From Tetradesmus obliquus (taxonomy: Eukaryota > Chlorophyta > Chlorophyceae > Sphaeropleales > Scenedesmaceae): 64,000 nucleotides of DNA. Below are positions 59,601 to 64,000 of this stretch, piece by piece (positions within the stretch are counted from its first letter, which is position 1; each line of letters starts with the position of its first letter). Below the pieces are notes generated by a model. That model saw only the letters and a list, made by a program, of their open reading frames with translations. It had not been told where the DNA came from and searched no databases. Location: positions 5,800,501 through 5,864,500 of the forward strand of contig CP126192.1 of NCBI GenBank assembly GCA_030272155.1, given 5' to 3'. The position numbers and the translations under genes were made by a program.

Positions 59601-60589
59601 TGGCACCAAAAGCCTGCATGTGGTAAAAATGGTAAATGATTGTGCTGAGCAATTTGTACCCTGCCTGCAGCACCACGCAATGCAAGCAAGAGCATTGCAG
59701 CGAGCAGTGGCTCCTGAAACCCTCACTTGAACGTTACAGCCAGGGCAGCAAATGTTGCAGGCTGACCATTATCCGTGCCATTTGCGCTGCGCCTGATGAC
59801 AACCCCTCCACCACTGCTGGCAGCACTAGAGTCTGTTGCGCGTCCTTCCAGCTGCAGGCTCTTCAGTTGCAGTAAGCCACCGTACTGTGCAAAGTGCAGC
59901 TGCCCCAGAGTGGCTGGTGGCAGCAGGCGGGTGACGCCAGCACTGTGGATTGTGTCGTGGCCTGTGACACTGCAAAAACACACGGGTGACACAAGAGCCC
60001 CGGACGTCTTTTTTTGTAAATTAGTGCATGTGTTTGCAGGTAGCTCATATGCAGGCCGTATTGCTGCTTGAGGCAAGTTGCCATGGCAGTAGCTGAAAGG
60101 CATGCATGCTCGCGTTCCTGTTTGCTGCAAGGCTGCGCGGCGTTGCTGCTTTGAAGTCATGCGCGCATGCAAACAGCGCTGCCAGCACACGCTGCACAAC
60201 GCCACAAGCGCAGGCAAGACACGCTAAACACCACAGACGCGACTGCAAAGAACTGCACGTTGTGTGCTCATTGGTTAAGGGTAGAGGGTGATGGGCGTAT
60301 GTGCTGCTGCTCACCACAGTGCTGAGTCAGCGGGGACCGTCACAGTGCTGTTGAGGATGTACAGCCCCGCCCCCAGCATGTAGCTGCTGCCTGGCTGCAG
60401 GTCGATGACAACTGCTGTGGCAGCATCTGCAATTGTGACCACATCCTTAGGACAGCTTGCAACTGAAGGCTGGGCAGTTGCTGCTGCTGCTGCCAGGCAG
60501 TTGCTCAGACTGCCCACCAGCAGCAGCAGCAGCAGCAGCAGCGTCCAGGCTTTACACCAGCCGATTCTTGAACACACAGATGACAGCAT
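56604..60589 (-). CDS. Secreted chlamydial-Pmp-like repeat protein, copy B
   Basis: The 693-aa product has exons (minus) 60589-60315, 59969-59727, 59463-58746, 57956-57869, 57604-57455 and 57211-56604, with the same five intron positions and phases as copy A. The signal peptide ([21 protein letters not shown]), the GGA[ILV] and FxxN repeats and the Cys-rich end (CAVGCTGKSCACAACEVF) correspond closely to A. The large third exon is almost identical in A and B from GAVYVAAPVTISFQGSLDV to ARSGAGGAV, while exons 4-6 are more diverged, so either gene conversion or uneven selection has acted. Intron 3 has been invaded by a 17-bp minisatellite. The start is the ATG aligned with that of A. Confidence 0.88.
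58077..58515. repeat. 17-bp minisatellite, about 25 units, in intron 3 of Pmp-like gene B
   Basis: The unit GTTCAGGGCACTGCATT repeats about 25 times with a few variants (CATT, CGTG, CAAT and TTGCTC types). Since 17 is not a multiple of 3 all frames on the plus strand stay open, giving a 217-codon frame that is not a gene. Copy A has about three degenerate units in the same intron (49,905-49,950). Confidence 0.96.
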
Positions 60590-62069
60590 TAACTTCCACA
60601 AATCGAGCTGACGAGCTGATCTTCTGCCCTGGAAAAAGAGCTCGGGTCACATCAAGTGCACAGAAAGTTTCACTCACTTCAGGGCATGGTCAAGACACAT
60701 CAGGAGTTGCAGCAGACTGTTTGCGACTACCATGTTGGTGCTGGCACTAGAGAATTACATCTTGAAATTTGTTCGGCCATCGATGCGGCACGTCGTCAGC
60801 TGCAGCCTGGGAGGATGACGCCCCTGCGATTACGCCCCCACAACATGACAGCTGCTAAACTGCAGGATGCAGCAACAAACTGCTAGCTAGCGTAAACTAT
60901 TCTTATCTCGTACGACTCCGGCACATCAAATGTTTCGAGTCAAAGCTGTCATGCGGAAGAAACGGATCCTCGGATATTTGGTTCAAAGATAAGTAGTGCC
61001 CACACATCTGCAGCTGATACAGCCTTTTCAGCAAGATCATTACAAGGTTATGATAAACAATATTCTAATCACAATTGCAATTGCGGAGCTCCCGCCAAAC
61101 CTACAAGCTAGCTGACACACTACACACAGCTGACATGCACAGGGGCTGCAGGCGACAGCTGGTGACCACGGGTGACACCATGACTTACACAGTTGCCGCT
61201 GCGAGTCGAGCCACACAAAAACACGCTAGCGCAGCTGATGACCGTATCAGGCGGTCAAGTCTACAGTGCAAGAGCTGGCCATGCAGCATGCATCACGCAG
61301 CGTCACACACATCTGCACGCAGCAGCTGGCATGCAGCTGCCGCATGACACATGACTGTGCGCCGTACACACCCTGAACAAGCGCCATTCTGCAGGCCAAT
61401 CAAGCTTGCCTATCTAACACAACCCAATCAACTATGTATGCGCCATGCTAGTATCCGCAGGCAAGCATCATGCCAATCCCAACTCAGTGCAATGCAGCTC
61501 CGATGGTCAGTTTGTGCATGCCCTCAATCATCACAATCCAAGCCTTTACCGCTGCATAGCGTGAATGACACTATGACATACCGGTGTAACAGCAGTCGTC
61601 ACAGCAGGCGTCACTGACAGTGCAGCAAGCAAGGGGTTGAGCACAGAAACAAAGTGCAAGTTCCAGACAAGCGTGCGCCACAGACAGCAACACCTGCGCA
61701 AGCGAGTGAACCCTCACAAATCAAGACAAGACCATACGTCTATGCAAAAGTGCCGTGGGTTGAGTTGAACGTCCACGCACACAAGACAGCCTCCAGCTGC
61801 TGTGGCAGTGTTTGAACACAGCTGCAAGCATGACCAAGAAGATGCATGCAACTGACTTGCAGTACACGCTGTTAGGCTGCAGCACAGATGGCAACAATTC
61901 GCCCACACAGGCATCTCCCAGCAATATCAGTGCAGCCGCGCCATTGCCTTCGTCCTCAAATCAGTTTCAGTCAAACTGCACCCCAGCACAATCGTTCCTG
62001 CACTGTCGTACATGCAGCCACTGCAGTGCAGCAAGCATAAATCATTCCTGCATTGCCATAGCAGCTTTC
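60590..62069. other. Spacer between Pmp-like genes B and C
   Basis: The lower part (60,590-61,400) matches the upstream region of copy A and the upper part (61,490-62,069) matches the downstream region of copy B. Together they show that one repeat unit covers a Pmp-like gene with both flanks. No independent gene is supported. Confidence 0.55.
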
Positions 62070-64000
62070 CTAGCGCCTCTGGCAGCTGCACTTGCTGGGT
62101 GAAAAGACCTCACATGCAGCGCATGCACATGACTTCCCTGTGCACCCCACCGCACACACATTGCCAGTGATAGCATACCTGCCAGTTTCCCTGACCCTCC
62201 CACCGCCACATGTGAAGGAGCCTTGTGCAACCCAGATGTCGGACTCCCACTGCTGGGCTGGTGGTCCCGCCCTGTTGGGCCCAAAGTTGTGCTGCTGAAT
62301 CAAGCTGAAGTCTGCATTGCTGTTGCCATCAATGTGCAGGCCAGCTCCGCTAGCAGCTTGCTGCGCGCTGTTGCCGATCCAGCAGCTGCTGCTGCCAGGA
62401 TTGAAGCGCAGCTGATCGGAGTAGGTCCATTTGCAGGCTGGATCAGGATTGAGTGGATCGCCGAGCTTAATTGCGGCGCCAGCTGTGGCCTTGTTGCTTG
62501 TGAACCAGGAGGCAGCGTTGAATGACAGGCTGCTGTTGAGGCTGGTGCGAATGGCGCCGCCTTCTGCAGGTTTGTTTCCTTCTTTGATGGCTTGGTTGCT
62601 TTGGAAGCGTGCCCCACCAGCAAAGGCTGCATCAGACAAGGTCATAAACAGTGCTCCTCCTGCAAGAAATGTGTAGGAAACATGTGTCGCTGCGGTGTTT
62701 TCTATCAACAAAGTGTGCTACAACTGCGGCTGCAGCATCCCTGCACTGCAGCTGCAGTGCAAGACCAAACAGGTAAGCACAAGCTGGCTCCTTCTGACTA
62801 ATAGTTTGCTGCACCGAAGTAATTTTAAAGCATTGTTACATCCTGTTCATGCATTGCAAAGGAATTAATGTTTAGCGTCTGCTGTGGAGCCTGAGATGGC
62901 CGCACCTGTGTTTGCTGTGTTGCTCAAGAAGGTGACCAGCTGCGTGGCGGAAAAGCTGCTGCGTGTTCCGGACAGTCTTGGGCAGCTGTAGCTGGTGATC
63001 CACCCAAGCAGCGCCACTGCACCGCCAGCGGAGCCTTCCAAACGGCCTTAAAATGAGGAGAGATGTGACAGCGCAGCGGGGAGCAATGTCAGCAACAGCG
63101 GCAGCAGCATTATTGTCGTCACATGCCGTGTTGCTCGGTTGCAGCAATCGCACAGCGGCGGAAGCAGTACTCATCGGTGCAGAGATGCAAGGAGCCCCGG
63201 CTGCAATCTTTCAAGCATGCAACACAGAAGGCACCACCCTGCAGCAAAGTGTTGTATATCTGCTTGATGATTTATGTATTGCTGTCCTCTGCAATGCACA
63301 TCCTGCCAAGTGGCAACGTTTTCGCAGGCTCACCTGCTCTGTTGTTGATGTACATGGCAGCTGCGTTGTGTACGACACGGGAGGCGAATGCATAGATCGC
63401 GCCACCACCACCCCAATCCTGCAGCCAGATGCATCACAAGCAGGCAGCAACAGGGGCAGCAGTCACCGCCAGCACATGCTAGCACTTGAGCTGGCTGCTA
63501 GGCATTGTGAAGTACGAGATGCTTGCAAAATCGAAAAATGCTATTCATTGTTGCCTGCGTGCTTCACACATAGCCTAGCTACACACAGCTGTGATGGCGG
63601 CAGGTCGAATATCAAGCCAGCGACCCACCATTCCAGGGCCCATCAATATGCTGTTGTTGCGCAGCGTGGCTATGTTGTGGAATGTGAGGTTGCTCTTGTC
63701 AAGGGACACTGCTCCTCCGGCGCCGCTGCGAGCCCAGTTGTCTGCCATCAGCACAGGACCACGGAACACAACAGAGCTGTTTCGAACGGCCCTTAGCGCC
63801 ATGCCAAAACCATCCGAGCCTGGCGCGCTGTTGCTGATAAACTGCACTGCTGCTGCGCCAGCAAAGATAGCAGTAGCGCCTTCCAAGGTAAGGCCGCAGC
63901 CGCCAACGCCGGTGTTGTCCCTGATTGTAGTGGCGCCAGCGAAAGTGATGCGCGCACCGGCAGAGGCCAGAATGCCTGCTCCATACACAGGGCCGTTTGC
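62070..64000 (-). CDS. Secreted chlamydial-Pmp-like repeat protein, copy C (5' end outside window)
   Basis: Four exons are visible (minus): from the window edge to 63629, 63418-63334, 63046-62906 and 62659-62070, with the same phases as exons 3-6 of A and B. The protein part shows GGAVSL, GGAIYA, GGAVAL, GGALFM and GGAIRT motifs and ends in the same Cys-rich segment as B. It is the most diverged copy: exon 4 is one codon and exon 5 three codons shorter. Its third intron lacks the 17-bp array. The signal peptide and first exons lie beyond 64,000. Confidence 0.85.

Noticed and set aside
63053..63796. 247-codon plus-strand frame in Pmp-like gene C
   Set aside because: It lies antisense over well-supported exons 3-5 of copy C and has no family resemblance.

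Overview
The window is nuclear DNA of an intron-rich green alga. The evidence is spliced genes with GT-AG introns, CAG/CTG triplet tracts in exons, introns and spacers, and a gene set typical of Chlorophyta: a VIP1-type inositol-pyrophosphate kinase, DRE2, PP6, and a selenophosphate synthetase fused to a flavin oxidoreductase. The triplet-rich style suggests Sphaeropleales/Scenedesmaceae, but that placement is inference. No rRNA, tRNA, CRISPR array or prokaryotic operon was seen.

Layout. 1,010-16,310 (-): a 22-exon VIP1/PPIP5K gene. 16,755-18,722 (+): DRE2/anamorsin, divergent from VIP1. 19,087-19,983 (+): a single-exon CRM (YhbY-like) RNA-binding protein, probably organellar. 20,715-22,423 (-): a frameshifted leucine-rich-repeat gene. 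23,827-25,590 (-): its intact paralogue. 27,275-30,895 (-): protein phosphatase 6 catalytic subunit in 8 exons. 31,323-36,325 (+): an 11-exon HEAT-repeat protein, divergent from PP6. 36,733-38,872 (+): a TMEM45/DUF716 membrane protein. 40,320-46,694 or beyond (-): the oxidoreductase-SelD fusion. 48,466-64,000 (-): three tandem paralogues of a secreted chlamydial-Pmp-like (GGAI/FxxN) repeat protein, the third running off the window. A decayed LINE fragment lies in the spacer between the first two.

Reading frame and splice phase close exactly across VIP1 (1,764 aa), DRE2 (265 aa), PP6 (305 aa), the HEAT protein (696 aa), TMEM45 (369 aa) and the first two Pmp-like genes (702 and 693 aa), so these models are well supported. 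The first exon of the SelD fusion is unresolved.

The most unusual pattern is in the introns. In VIP1, PP6, the HEAT gene and the SelD fusion, many introns carry one to five degraded tandem copies of the neighbouring exon edge together with its splice donor or acceptor. Donor-edge copies lie downstream of the real donor and acceptor-edge copies lie upstream of the real acceptor, as if introns grew by repeated local duplication across splice junctions. I call these splice-junction echoes. The genes do not form one pathway; they are mostly housekeeping genes in divergent or tandem arrangement plus one expanding surface-protein family.
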